Origin: Desulfatitalea sp. BRH_c12
GTDB lineage: Bacteria; Desulfobacterota; Desulfobacteria; Desulfobacterales; Desulfosarcinaceae
Reading direction: 5' to 3'
Assembly (NCBI GenBank): GCA_000961655.1
Contig: LADR01000089.1
Location: 1-64,000, forward strand
DNA length: 64,000 bases
The position numbers and the translations under genes were made by a program. Below are positions 45,546-54,800 of the stretch, one piece after another (the first letter of the stretch is position 1; each line of letters opens with the position of its first letter). A model generated the notes under the pieces. It was not told the origin of the DNA. It searched no databases and saw nothing but the letters and a program-made list of their open reading frames with translations.

Positions 45546-46628
45546 CTAGTATCGAATCGAACGTTTAACAATCCGGCAAACCATTGCTATTTCTTCTTCG
45601 GAAAGCCTATCATAAAGCGGCAGACAAAGAATGCGACGAGAAATCGTTTCCGCAGTAGGCACTTTCTGTCCTGTAACATATGGAAGATCTGATAGAGATG
45701 GGAAAAAGTACCTTCTTGGATAAATATTATAAAGATTAAGCTGCGCCAATACTTTCAAGAGAATTGACTCATCTTCGAAAATCACAGGAAAGTATGAAAA
45801 ATTATATTCAGTATCTGGTACAATGACCTGGAACTGGATTGGTATATTTTGCAAATTTGCTTTATATTGGTTAGTCAGCTTTTTTCTGACTTTAATAATG
45901 TCCCGTATATACTTAAGATTGCATAACCCCATAGCGGCATGCATTTCTGAATTTTTCCCATTAATGCCGATATCGCCGAACTCAGTTGCTGAGATGTGTC
46001 CAAAGTTACGCATTAGCGCCATGCGCTTTAAAAAGTCTGCATTGGGAGTAACGACAGCCCCCCCTTCGATTGTATGAAATAGTTTTGTCGCGTGAAAACT
46101 ACAAGTAGAAATGTCACCGTAGGAAAGCAGCGAACGTCCATTGTAAGTGGTTCCGAAGGCATGCGCGGCATCGTAAATAACACGCAACTTATATTTTTCG
46201 GCGATAGTTTGAATGGCTTGCACATCACAGGGATTACCAAAAACATGCACCGCCAAAATGGCACTCGTCTTTTTTGTAATAGCCTGTTCGAGCTTCTTTG
46301 GATCTATATTCAAAGTTTCAGGGCAAATGTCGACCATTACCGGTTTGCATCTCTCCCACACAATGCTCGAGGTAGTTGCGACATAACTAAAGGGGGTGGT
46401 GATTATCTCACCTTGCAAATCCAGGGCCCTAATTGCAATCTGAAGTGCTATCGTGCCATTACTAACAAATAAAAGATGCTCAACATCTATGTACTCTTTT
46501 AGTTTCAACTCTAATTCATTGACTAAAGGCCCGTTGTTGGTCAACCATTCTCGATCCCAAATTTTATTTATATATTCTTGATATTCTTCGCAGGGAGGCA
46601 AAAATGGTTTTGTAACGGTTATATTCAT
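45546..46628 (-). CDS. DegT/DnrJ/EryC1-family PLP-dependent sugar aminotransferase
   Basis: 360 residues. VSNGTIALQIAIRAL (phosphate-binding), TTPFSYVATTSSIVWERCKPVMVDI, YDAAHAFGTTYNGRS, and CSFHATKLFHTIEGGAVVT with the PLP lysine, then RNFGHISATEFGDIGINGKNSEMHAAMGL. It transfers an amino group to a nucleotide keto-sugar. The following acetyltransferase gene completes an acetamido sugar, as in FdtB/QdtB-type or PglE-type pathways. No ketoisomerase or 4,6-dehydratase for the keto-sugar lies alongside. Confidence 0.92.
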   Translation of the reverse strand: MNITVTKPFLPPCEEYQEYINKIWDREWLTNNGPLVNELELKLKEYIDVEHLLFVSNGTIALQIAIRALDLQGEIITTPFSYVATTSSIVWERCKPVMVDICPETLNIDPKKLEQAITKKTSAILAVHVFGNPCDVQAIQTIAEKYKLRVIYDAAHAFGTTYNGRSLLSYGDISTCSFHATKLFHTIEGGAVVTPNADFLKRMALMRNFGHISATEFGDIGINGKNSEMHAAMGLCNLKYIRDIIKVRKKLTNQYKANLQNIPIQFQVIVPDTEYNFSYFPVIFEDESILLKVLAQLNLYNIYPRRYFFPSLSDLPYVTGQKVPTAETISRRILCLPLYDRLSEEEIAMVCRIVKRSIRY

Positions 46629-46645
46629 GGCGACCTGACCTCATG

Positions 46646-48115
46646 TTAAAGAAGCTGCTGTAATTTTTTAAAGACGAATCTCAGTTTTCCGTACCAAGAC
46701 TTTTTTGCTAATATTGTTTCGACATCATGGTTCCTGTTGGCCAGATCTGTAAGCCCTTTCTCAAGCGTTGTGATATACTGCCCACAGGCTTTCCAATCGG
46801 CTTCAACACTGCTTATTTTATTAGTCTGATCTGAAATGATTTGCTCAAGAGCAGCTATATTTTGCCTGCGTTCATCCAGTTCATTTTCAATGCCTTGGAT
46901 GTAATCCGACTGGAGCATGAGCATATGTTCAGTCATTTTCAAGCGTGCCATCAATTTGATTGGCCACTTGTCTTCGTTATGATTAAATGATTTTTCCAGT
47001 AATTCAGAGCGTTTTTCAAGTTGTTTTTTAGGGTGAAAAATTTCATGGCTGACATTTCGACCGTTATTGCGAATGTTCATTAACAAATCTGGATTGCGAA
47101 TCAATTCTTTGACAGCTTTAAAAAGAGCCTCTGGTTTAGGTTCGCAAATAACAATATCGATCCCATTGGTGTAATGGTGGTTGAGTCTTAGTTCATCACT
47201 GCAGACCATAGCGACACCACACAGAGAGGCTTCCACACAGCAACCAGTAGGGAAACCATCGAAATTCCCAGGATGTAATAAAAAGGGGCGGTTTGGAGAA
47301 ATAATAATATCCTGCGTCAAAAAAAATTCTTTCAACTCACTGGTGGCGAGAGGCCCTTTAAATAAAATGGACGATATTACCTTATCATCTATTGAAGCAT
47401 CTTCGGCTGTAAAATTCCCAACAACAGAGAACCGCAAATTTCGAAATTCTTCATTAAGTTGCTTCGCCGCCGCTATAAATTCCGGGAATCCTTTGTTAGC
47501 ACCTTTTGGCATGTAGCGTGCCGCCACAAAACATATTGATATAACATTACCTGGTACCAAGGTGTCTTTATCTATATTAATTTGTTCGAAGTATAAAGGA
47601 TGAATTACTCCGCCATACATGTAATGCACAGGAACAGCACAATGCTTGGCCTGTAAGTATTCCATCGTGACGCTTTGAGTAGCTATGACCCCGCGAAGTA
47701 GCGGTGACTGAAGTACCTTATTTAGCTTTGCATCACTCGCTGGTTCCCTTAAACCAAATCCACCGCCAGGATATAGTGTCATGATGAAAGGAATGCAGTG
47801 TGCGTTCAGTGCGGGTAAAAAATGGTGCGCATTGTTAAGAAAGTTTATATATGCAAACTCGCAGTCATATAGGGAGGAATATTCATATGGTTCAACCCGG
47901 TCAGCATATTGTGGATATTGTTTTGCATAAGCTGCATGGACGGTTTTGAAATCAGCATTGGTCGAAAGTATCTTTAGTCGCGGGAAGCATTCCATGTACC
48001 AATTATACTCGGCAACTCGGAAGGCCGATAGCAGATTAGGAAAATAATCATCCAACACTGCCACAAAGCGGCGTTTTTCAACATGCTGTTTTAAATACTG
48101 AGAACTTGATATCAT
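46646..48115 (-). CDS. Glycosyltransferase (GT-B type) with C-terminal coiled coil
   Basis: About 489 residues from ATG at 48115. GT-B fold with GVIATQSVTMEYLQAKHC, SICFVAARYMPKGANKGFPEFIAAAKQL, FSVVGNF, DIIISPNRPFLLHPGNFDGFPTGCCVEASLCGVAMVCSD (the E-x7-E-like region) and PEALFKAVKEL. Residues about 410-470 (MLMLQSDYIQGIENELDERRQNIAALEQIISDQ) form a coiled coil seen in some O-antigen-length or methyl-capping enzymes. The start overlaps the 3' end of wzt by 38 bases. Position after wzm/wzt suggests a polymerising or primary glycosyltransferase. Confidence 0.8.
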   Translation of the reverse strand: MISSSQYLKQHVEKRRFVAVLDDYFPNLLSAFRVAEYNWYMECFPRLKILSTNADFKTVHAAYAKQYPQYADRVEPYEYSSLYDCEFAYINFLNNAHHFLPALNAHCIPFIMTLYPGGGFGLREPASDAKLNKVLQSPLLRGVIATQSVTMEYLQAKHCAVPVHYMYGGVIHPLYFEQINIDKDTLVPGNVISICFVAARYMPKGANKGFPEFIAAAKQLNEEFRNLRFSVVGNFTAEDASIDDKVISSILFKGPLATSELKEFFLTQDIIISPNRPFLLHPGNFDGFPTGCCVEASLCGVAMVCSDELRLNHHYTNGIDIVICEPKPEALFKAVKELIRNPDLLMNIRNNGRNVSHEIFHPKKQLEKRSELLEKSFNHNEDKWPIKLMARLKMTEHMLMLQSDYIQGIENELDERRQNIAALEQIISDQTNKISSVEADWKACGQYITTLEKGLTDLANRNHDVETILAKKSWYGKLRFVFKKLQQLL

Positions 48116-49400
48116 GATCAATTTCGACCCAATCGCATAGAGGGAAAGGATTACGCACCGCCACTTCAAATACACCAATATCTTCAAGCCAGTCAACGAT
48201 ATTGACGTCTGAGTATTGATTTACATCATCCATACTTGAAAGCAACGCCGTGATGGAATACCGACCTGCTTGCAGTCGAACAGGTAATTGAAACTCGACC
48301 TGAAAGCGCTCACCAGGCAGCCATGTGCGATCGAATAGCCCAATCGTCGCTCCTGTGTTGAGGCCTACCAAATGTTGATTATTCCGATCTTTTATGTGAA
48401 GAGCCACTATTATTTGCTTGCATTTTTCTTTGATTTCAATAAGGCAAACAATTCTCAACGAACTGCCGAATTTAAGGGGACTCACATCAAATAATTCATT
48501 TCCACAAAATCCTTGGAAAGCTATGTATCGCGCTTGACCGGTGCCGGAGCGTTCTGAGTACCGCAAGTTTGTGGCACTATTATTACAATCAATTAGTTCG
48601 TGGGGTTTTGAATTTTTAGTTTCATCTAACTGCCCAGATGCGAACAAATGTTGAGCGTTGGCGTGTTTAATCCAGTCTTGACCATAAGCTCGGGAAACAT
48701 CAGCAGTATCACCGAACATTTTACCAACCCCCTGATCAAGCCATAACGTTCGCTTGCATAACGCTTTAATGGAATCAATATCATGGCTTACAAGCAAAAT
48801 TGTGGTGCCGCTTTCAACAATCTGCTTCATCCGGGACATGCATTTGGCCTGAAAGAAGGAATCACCAACAGCAAGAGCCTCATCAACAATTAATATATCA
48901 GCATCCACATGCACAATTACCGCAAATGCAAGTCGCAAATACATGCCACTGGAATAGGTTTTTACGGGTTGACCGATGAAGTCGCCAATATCCGCGAAGG
49001 AAACAATGTTGTCGTAACGGGCATCGATCTCTTCTTTGGTTAATCCGAGCAGTGAAGCGTTCAAGTAAACATTTTCGTAGCCAGTGAATTCCGGATTAAA
49101 GCCTGATCCCAGTTCCAAAAGAGCCGCAATACGGCCTGCGGTTTGAATACTGCCAGAGTTGGGCGTAAGTGTTCCGCATATAATTTGAAGCAGGGTTGAC
49201 TTTCCGGATCCATTGCGGCCGATGATGCCGACGGTTTCACCTTTTTTGACCTCATATGAAACATCCTTGAGTGCCCAAAACTCCCTATAATACTTCTTCC
49301 GTCTACGCATCAGCATTTGCATGAGGCGGTCTCGCGGTTTATCATAGATCAGATAGCATTTGCTTAGATTTTTAACCTTAATGGCGATCTCAGAGGACAT
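48078..49400 (-). CDS. wzt: Wzt-type polysaccharide ABC exporter ATP-binding protein with C-terminal carbohydrate-binding domain
   Basis: 440 residues from ATG at 49400, overlapping the wzm 3' end by 11 bases. Walker A GRNGSGKST, signature YSSGMYLRLAFA, Walker B DILIVDEALAVGD and switch His in LLVSHD. After residue 245 a C-terminal beta-rich domain (about 285-440; LRIVCLIEIKEKCKQIIVALHIKD, WLPGERFQVEFQLPVRLQAGRYSITALLS) matches Wzt-C, which recognises the modified non-reducing end of the glycan. This suggests that chain termination by a cap (methyl or phosphate) triggers export. Confidence 0.92.
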   Translation of the reverse strand: MSSEIAIKVKNLSKCYLIYDKPRDRLMQMLMRRRKKYYREFWALKDVSYEVKKGETVGIIGRNGSGKSTLLQIICGTLTPNSGSIQTAGRIAALLELGSGFNPEFTGYENVYLNASLLGLTKEEIDARYDNIVSFADIGDFIGQPVKTYSSGMYLRLAFAVIVHVDADILIVDEALAVGDSFFQAKCMSRMKQIVESGTTILLVSHDIDSIKALCKRTLWLDQGVGKMFGDTADVSRAYGQDWIKHANAQHLFASGQLDETKNSKPHELIDCNNSATNLRYSERSGTGQARYIAFQGFCGNELFDVSPLKFGSSLRIVCLIEIKEKCKQIIVALHIKDRNNQHLVGLNTGATIGLFDRTWLPGERFQVEFQLPVRLQAGRYSITALLSSMDDVNQYSDVNIVDWLEDIGVFEVAVRNPFPLCDWVEIDHDIKFSVFKTAC

Positions 49401-50208
49401 CTGCGAACCCTTTGCGCGTCTTTTGAAACCAGACAAACCCCATCCAGGCAATACATGATGCGATCAGAAAGTAAGCTGTCAACATAGCTATGCCTGGTAA
49501 TTTTCCCCAAAACAGCATGTTTCTGGTTTCTTCGATCGCAGGCATTAATGGATTCAGCAACAAGGCCGATCGGTATGCTTCAGGAAGGGCGGTAATCGGA
49601 TAAAAAATAGGAGAGAGAAACATCAATACCGTTGTCAGAATACCCACAAACTGCGATACATCGCGTAAATATACCCCCAGCGATGCCAGCATCCAGGACA
49701 GGCCCATAATTAATAGGGCCAATGGCAAAAAAACCAAAGGAAGCAAAAGCGCGGTGGCATGCGGCAAACCGAATAAAAAAACATACGCAGTCAACCACAC
49801 GCCAAGGCTAATTATTGTGTGGAACATCGCTGATCCCAAGGCTACCCAGGGCAGAATTTCTAATGGAAATACTACTTTTTTCACATAATTCACATTCGCG
49901 AGGATCAGCCCCGGGGCACGATTGACACACTCAGCAAAAAGGTTGAACACGATCAGTCCGGCGAAAAGCACCAGAGCAAATTCAGTCTTTGAATCGCTTC
50001 CTGTATTCCACCGAGCTTTAAAGATGACGCTAAATACGAAAGTGTATACCGCCAGCATGAAAAGGGGATTGAAAAAAGACCAGAAAATCCCAAGAAAAGA
50101 TCCCCTGTAGCGTCCAACCACTTCTCTCTTGGATAGAGCAAAGATCAGACTCCGGTTGCGCCAGAAACCGGCGATCATTTCTTTGGGTGATATAGAAAAA
50201 TGCTGCAT
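49390..50208 (-). CDS. wzm: Wzm-type polysaccharide ABC exporter permease
   Basis: 272 residues with six hydrophobic helices. Typical ABC-2 start RNRSLIFALSKREVVGRYRGSFLGIFWSFFNPLFMLAVYTFVFSVIF, then VNYVKKVVFPLEILPWVALGSA and SPIFYPITALPE...LLNPLMPAIEETRN. It partners Wzt to move undecaprenyl-linked glycan across the inner membrane. Lies 72 bases after the winged-helix regulator gene. Confidence 0.92.
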   Translation of the reverse strand: MQHFSISPKEMIAGFWRNRSLIFALSKREVVGRYRGSFLGIFWSFFNPLFMLAVYTFVFSVIFKARWNTGSDSKTEFALVLFAGLIVFNLFAECVNRAPGLILANVNYVKKVVFPLEILPWVALGSAMFHTIISLGVWLTAYVFLFGLPHATALLLPLVFLPLALLIMGLSWMLASLGVYLRDVSQFVGILTTVLMFLSPIFYPITALPEAYRSALLLNPLMPAIEETRNMLFWGKLPGIAMLTAYFLIASCIAWMGFVWFQKTRKGFADVL

Positions 50209-50280
50209 TATGCAAAAACTTTCACAAGATTCATGTGCGGTTTGTACCCGGAAAGTGAATAACCGAAGGTCGGCAGTTCC

Positions 50281-50817
50281 TTATAGCGTTAATATTTTCT
50301 CTTTGAGGATCCCGCTATTTTCTAAGCTTTGAGCAATAGCATTATATTCTTCAAGTTCCAATATAAGTATAATGTCATAATCAAGATCACCCAGGCATTT
50401 TTCGTTATCAATTATATTTACCAGTGTCAGGCTTTGTTCGTTCATCACCTCACAGGCAATATTAGAAATAGCGCCATTGCCATATAAGACAATGCGTTGT
50501 TTCCCTTTTGTTTTTATTTCTTTGAACAGGTTTCTTAATTTCTCCTGAATCTCTTTGTAGAATCCCATTGAATGCCGAATGTATCGGTAGGTCAGGTTTG
50601 ATATTTCAACATCCCCTTTGGGTGTGAGGAGATATTTGACTTTGCTTTCCGAAATATTGCTGATTTCGAGATAGCCTTTTTGAACGAGCCTCTTGAGCAA
50701 GGCGTTGACCATTCCCAGGGAGATCTTAAGTCTTTTGGCGATTTCCCTTTGACTTGGACTTTGATCGCTCGCCAGAGTCTCCAACAGTCTCAGGGCATTG
50801 ATCTCTTTTTGATGCAT
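50281..50817 (-). CDS. Winged-helix regulator fused to a Rossmann-like C-terminal domain
   Basis: 178 residues. Residues 1-70 are a MarR/ArsR-like winged helix (LRLLETLASDQSPSQREIAKRLKISLGMVNALLKRLVQKGYLEI). Residues about 105-178 (GKQRIVLYGNGAISNIACEVMNE, TLVNIIDNEKCLGDLDYDIILILEL) look like a nucleotide-binding Rossmann-type half domain, as found in PglD or FlaA1 N-termini. It may sense a nucleotide sugar. First gene of the minus-strand polysaccharide region, 72 bases upstream of wzm, so a local regulator is likely. No clear ribosome-binding site precedes ATG 50817. Confidence 0.75.
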   Translation of the reverse strand: MHQKEINALRLLETLASDQSPSQREIAKRLKISLGMVNALLKRLVQKGYLEISNISESKVKYLLTPKGDVEISNLTYRYIRHSMGFYKEIQEKLRNLFKEIKTKGKQRIVLYGNGAISNIACEVMNEQSLTLVNIIDNEKCLGDLDYDIILILELEEYNAIAQSLENSGILKEKILTL

Positions 50818-51005
50818 GGATGCGAAGAAAAACTTAAAAGGTGTACATAGCTCCGCCTGGTGAATTCCAAATTAGAATTCACATGGTTCTGGCATTTGAA
50901 GCTGTTTGATTGGGGATGTGGAGCGGTCTCAGAGATGATCGTTGTTTCAAATGCTGTCGGGATGATGTTCTGATTTGTATGAGATCGATTCTGAGCTTGG
51001 AAATG

Positions 51006-51026
51006 TATGTTCAGCAGTTGAACATA
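51006..51026. promoter_or_regulatory. Perfect inverted repeat upstream of the polysaccharide-region regulator
   Basis: Arms TATGTTCA (51006-51013) and TGAACATA (51019-51026) flank a 5-base spacer. A TTGACA -35-like hexamer for the minus strand lies at 51039-51044, so the repeat overlaps where a -10 would fall. The site is about 190 bases upstream of the winged-helix gene. That it is that protein's operator is inference from position. The rest of the 452-base gap 50818-51269 holds the hairpin at 51123 and the terminator at 51210. Confidence 0.5.
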
Positions 51027-51122
51027 TTCATTTTTCAATGTCAAGGCTTTTTTACTTCTATGAGATTAAGATGAAGTGAATCCCCCATTATGAGATTCGC
51101 CGATATCATACCTCTGCACCGA

Positions 51123-51139
51123 GCGAACACTAGGTTCGC
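51123..51139. repeat. Small palindromic (REP-like) hairpin
   Basis: GCGAAC-ACTAG-GTTCGC forms a perfect 6-bp stem, and an inverted TAGGTTCG/CGAACCTA pair connects 51131-51138 with 51165-51172. Similar GGTTCGCCCCTAC palindromes are common in intergenic regions of related bacteria; no other copy was noticed in this window. Confidence 0.4.
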
Positions 51140-51209
51140 CCCTACATCGTCCCCCTGCTTGGAACGAACCTACCTGGCTGCCCTCGGAATCCATGGTAAC
51201 GAGGAACAA

Positions 51210-51251
51210 AAAAAATCCAGAAACCGAAAACGCTCGATTTCTGGATTTTTT
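51210..51251. terminator. Terminator downstream of the ComEA-like gene
   Basis: A 14-bp stem (51210-51223 pairing with 51238-51251) with T/A tracts on both ends lies just beyond the stop of the minus-strand gene at 51270. On the minus strand the outer stem ends in a T run, giving an intrinsic terminator. Confidence 0.75.
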
Positions 51252-51269
51252 GTGCTTTTCCGATCTTTC

Positions 51270-51557
51270 TTACTTCTTGTCCTTAACCACGATCCTGTCC
51301 TTGTTGGCATCCAGCGTTTTCTGGCCAATGCCTTTTACCTGAAGGATGTCATCCGGGGTTTTGAAGGGGCCGTTTTGTTCGCGGTGCTCGACGATGCGGT
51401 CCGCGTAGCCCCTGCCAACGCCATCGAGAGTCATGAGTTGCTCGACGGTCGCTGTGTTGATGTTCACCTTGCCACCACCCTCGGCCCACAGGGGAGCCGC
51501 ACACATCAACATCAAAGCCGTCACTAATGTAATTACTGTCATAGCCCTCTTTTTCAT
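51270..51557 (-). CDS. ComEA-like secreted helix-hairpin-helix protein
   Basis: 95 residues. A signal peptide (MKKRAMTVITLVTALMLMCAAPLWA, cleavage after AEG likely) precedes a ComEA-type double HhH domain: VNINTATVEQLMTLDGVGRGYADRIVEHREQNGPFKTPDDILQVKGIGQKTLDANKDRI. Such small periplasmic proteins bind DNA and are related to competence ComEA; similar short forms are common in Proteobacteria. AAAAGGAGG lies just before the ATG. Monocistronic with its own promoter (51628-51655) and terminator (51210-51251). Confidence 0.9.
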   Translation of the reverse strand: MKKRAMTVITLVTALMLMCAAPLWAEGGGKVNINTATVEQLMTLDGVGRGYADRIVEHREQNGPFKTPDDILQVKGIGQKTLDANKDRIVVKDKK

Positions 51558-51627
51558 CCTACCTCCTTTTCAGTTAATAGTCTCTTGCCTCTTGAAGCCT
51601 CAACCTCTGCGCACCCATATTTGATTA

Positions 51628-51655
51628 AGAATACAGTATCTTATAAATCTGTCAA
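51628..51655 (-). promoter_or_regulatory. Promoter of the ComEA-like gene
   Basis: On the minus strand TTGACA (51650-51655), a 16-base spacer and TATTCT (51628-51633) lie about 70 bases upstream of the ATG at 51557. Confidence 0.6.
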
Positions 51656-51818
51656 TACGGAAAAAATCGCTGTTTTATACGGTAATAAAATAAGTATTTA
51701 ATGTTGAAATTGTGATTTATGCGCTTTGTTTCAGCGGGTTATGGTTTAGGTAAGTCGACTGAGTGCGGTTTTACAGCTTATCACACGGTACATGGATTGT
51801 AAAAAAAAGCGTTTATCC

Positions 51819-51847
51819 TTGATTAAAGCGGCTGCCTCGGCTATATG
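51819..51847 (+). promoter_or_regulatory. Candidate promoter of the pfaC-type gene
   Basis: TTGATT at 51819-51824, a 17-base spacer and TATATG at 51842-51847, about 35 bases before the ATG at 51883. The hexamers are moderate matches; no strong ribosome-binding site follows. Confidence 0.4.
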
Positions 51848-51882
51848 GCTTTTTTTAAATCAAATCAAAGTAGTTACGGTAT

Positions 51883-54800
51883 ATGTGCATGCAAAAAGAG
51901 GTTCCGATAGCCATTGTTTCCATGGCGGGTGTCTTTCCGAGAGCCACTGGAATTGAGCAATTCTGGCGGAATATCGTCGACAAGGTGGATGCCACGGAGG
52001 TGGTTCCGACACATCGGTGGTGCGGACCGCTGGACTGGGTTTACGATCGTGCTCCGGCCCCGGATAAAGCCTATTCCAAGCGGGCCTGTTTGATCGATGG
52101 TTTTCGGTTCGACGGCAGTGATATGGCGATCGATCCTGCTGAGGTCGCTGGTCTGGACCCCCTCTACCAATGGGTTCTGTATGCGACCGGTGATGCTTTG
52201 CGGCATTGCGATGTGTCGAAAGTGGATAAAAAACGTGTCGGGGCTATTCTGGCGGCGATTGCCCTGCCGACCCGGTCCTCATCTGCCCTGGCGTCCAAGC
52301 TTTTCGGCGCTCAGTTATTGGGTTCCCTGCTGCCGGCACAAAATGCGCCGGCCATTTCAGCTATTGAATCCTTGCGCGACCGGGTCGTCGCGAGGCCTGC
52401 ATCGTTGGTTTGCAGCGCTTTCGGCCTGGGGGGCACGGCCTACACGCTGGATGCGGCCTGCGCTTCCTCATTATATGCGTTGAAGTTGGCCTGCGACGAA
52501 CTGCGCGGTGGCCGCGCCGATGCCATGATCACGGGAGGGGTTTCGGCGGCCGATTGCCTCTATACGCAAATCGGTTTCAGCCAGTTGCGGGCGTTGTCGC
52601 CGTCCGGGCGGTGCGCGCCGTTCGATCGGACGGCGGATGGCCTGGTGGTGGGTGAAGGCGCCGGCATTCTCGTGCTCAAGCGCCTGGACGATGCGTTGCG
52701 GGATCAGGATACGATCTACGGTGTGATTCGCGGGATCGGTTTGTCCAATGACATGCGTGGCAATCTGTTGGCACCGGAATCGGACGGGCAGCTGCGCGCG
52801 ATGCGAGCGGCCTATTCGGAAGCGGGTTGGCAGCCATGGGATGTGGATTATATCGAATGCCATGGCGCGGGCACGCTGGTGGGCGATGCCACCGAATTGA
52901 AAAGCCTGCGCACCCTTTGGCAAGCGGCCGACAGCGCGCATCGCTGCGCGATCGGCTCGGTCAAATCCATGATCGGCCATCTGCTCACCGCGGCCGGCGC
53001 GGCGGGTTTGATCAAAACCCTGCTGGGGCTTCAGCGTCACATCTTGCCGCCGTCATTGAAATTTGAACGGCCGGCCGAAGGCAGCCCTTTGATCGACAGC
53101 CCTTTTGCGGTTCAAACCACGGCCGCGCCCTGGTTGCCAAAGGATGCCTCTGCGCCCAGGCGGGCGGCGGTCAGCGCCTTTGGCTTCGGGGGGATCAACG
53201 GGCACGTGCTTATTGAGGAGTGGCCGAGGCCAAGCGATGGCTCTGCTTGCCAAAAAGTGCCAACGGTAGCTGTTACCCACACCCGTGCGACTGAACGACG
53301 ATCCGACGCGATCGCCATCGTCGGCATGGATCTGTGCCTGGGTTCCCTGCAATCCGTGCAAGCCTTTCAGCAAGCTGTGTTCGCAGGCCATTCGGCCCTG
53401 CGGGCCGTTCCCGCCGAACGCTGGAAAGCGCCCGGGACCATGCGGGAGCTTTTCGGGACGGCGGCCGCGATCGGCGGATTCATGCAAGAGATCGTGGTCG
53501 CAATCGGCGAATTTCAGATTCCGCCTGGTGAAATCGCGGATATTCTGCCCCAGCAATTGTTGATGCTCAAAACGGCTGCCGGCGCCATCCATGATGCCGG
53601 CTTGCCCTTGCGCGAACCGCGGGCCCGTATGGGCGCCATCATCGGCATCGGCTTCGATTATGAGGCCACCAATTTTCACCTGCGCTGGGTGCTGCCACAA
53701 TTGCTCGAAGAGTGGCGCCGGCACTACGGCTGGACAGTTGCGGCGGAGAAGCTCGAACAGTGGCTCGAAAGGGCCAAAGACGCCTGTGGCCCGCCATTGA
53801 CGCCTTCACGGACACTCGGCGCCTTGGGCGGCATCGTGGCCAGCCGCATCGCCCGCGAATTCCGCTTAGGCGGCCCCTCCTTCGTGGTTTCAGAGGAAGA
53901 GGCCTCCGGACTGCGTGCGGTCGAGATCGCCATGCGCATGCTCAGGTCCCGTCAAACGGATGCCATGCTGGTTGGCGCGGTCGATCTGGCCGGCGACGAA
54001 CGCAATCTGGCGACTTTGCTGGCGCGCGGCGACGTGAGCCCGTCAGGCATGGTCCGGCCTTTCGACCACAATGCGGATGGCACCCTGCCCGGCGAAGGCG
54101 CCGTGGCTCTGGTGCTCAAACGTCTGGAGGACGCCCAAGCGGATGGCGATCGCATTTATGCCGTGATACGCGGGGTTGGCAGCGCCCGTGGCAACGATGC
54201 CCCAGCCCTGCCCGCCGCCTACCGTGAATCCCTCGCACACGCTTTGGATGATGCGCGGATTTCCGCTGACACGGTCACTTTGGTGGAAACGCATGGCAGC
54301 GCCATTGTTTCGGAAGATGCCGTTGAAGCCGAGGCGCTGACTTCTTTTATGCGCAACGCCGGTGGCCGTGCTCCGGAACACGCGGTTTCCATCAGTGCCT
54401 TGAAACCGCTGGTGGGGCACACCGGGGCGACCTCCGGCCTGGCCTCCCTGGCCAAGACATCCTTGTGCCTTTTCCATCACCTGCTGCCCGCCATGCCCCA
54501 TTTCGACACCGCCGGCCAGCGTCAGTTGCAAGAAGGTCCGTTTCATTTCCCCCGCCAAACCACCTACTGGGCAGGCAACCGGGAGGAAGGCGCACGCACG
54601 GCAGTCGTGGCCGCCATGACAGGTGACGGCAACTGTATGCATGCGGTGCTGGCGCAGTCCGATGCAGCAGGGTCAACGCCTACAGGACCTGTCTTGAATC
54701 AACGCCGCCGGCCGATGGGTCCCCTGCCTTACGCCTTGTTCGTGGTCAAAGGGGACAGCAAAGAAGACCTGATGGCCGGGCTGCGGCGTGTGGAACAGCT

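Noticed and set aside
50790-51044. 84-codon minus-strand open frame between the winged-helix gene and the ComEA-like gene
   Set aside because: No ribosome-binding site, overlaps the regulator start and a perfect palindrome, and resembles no family.
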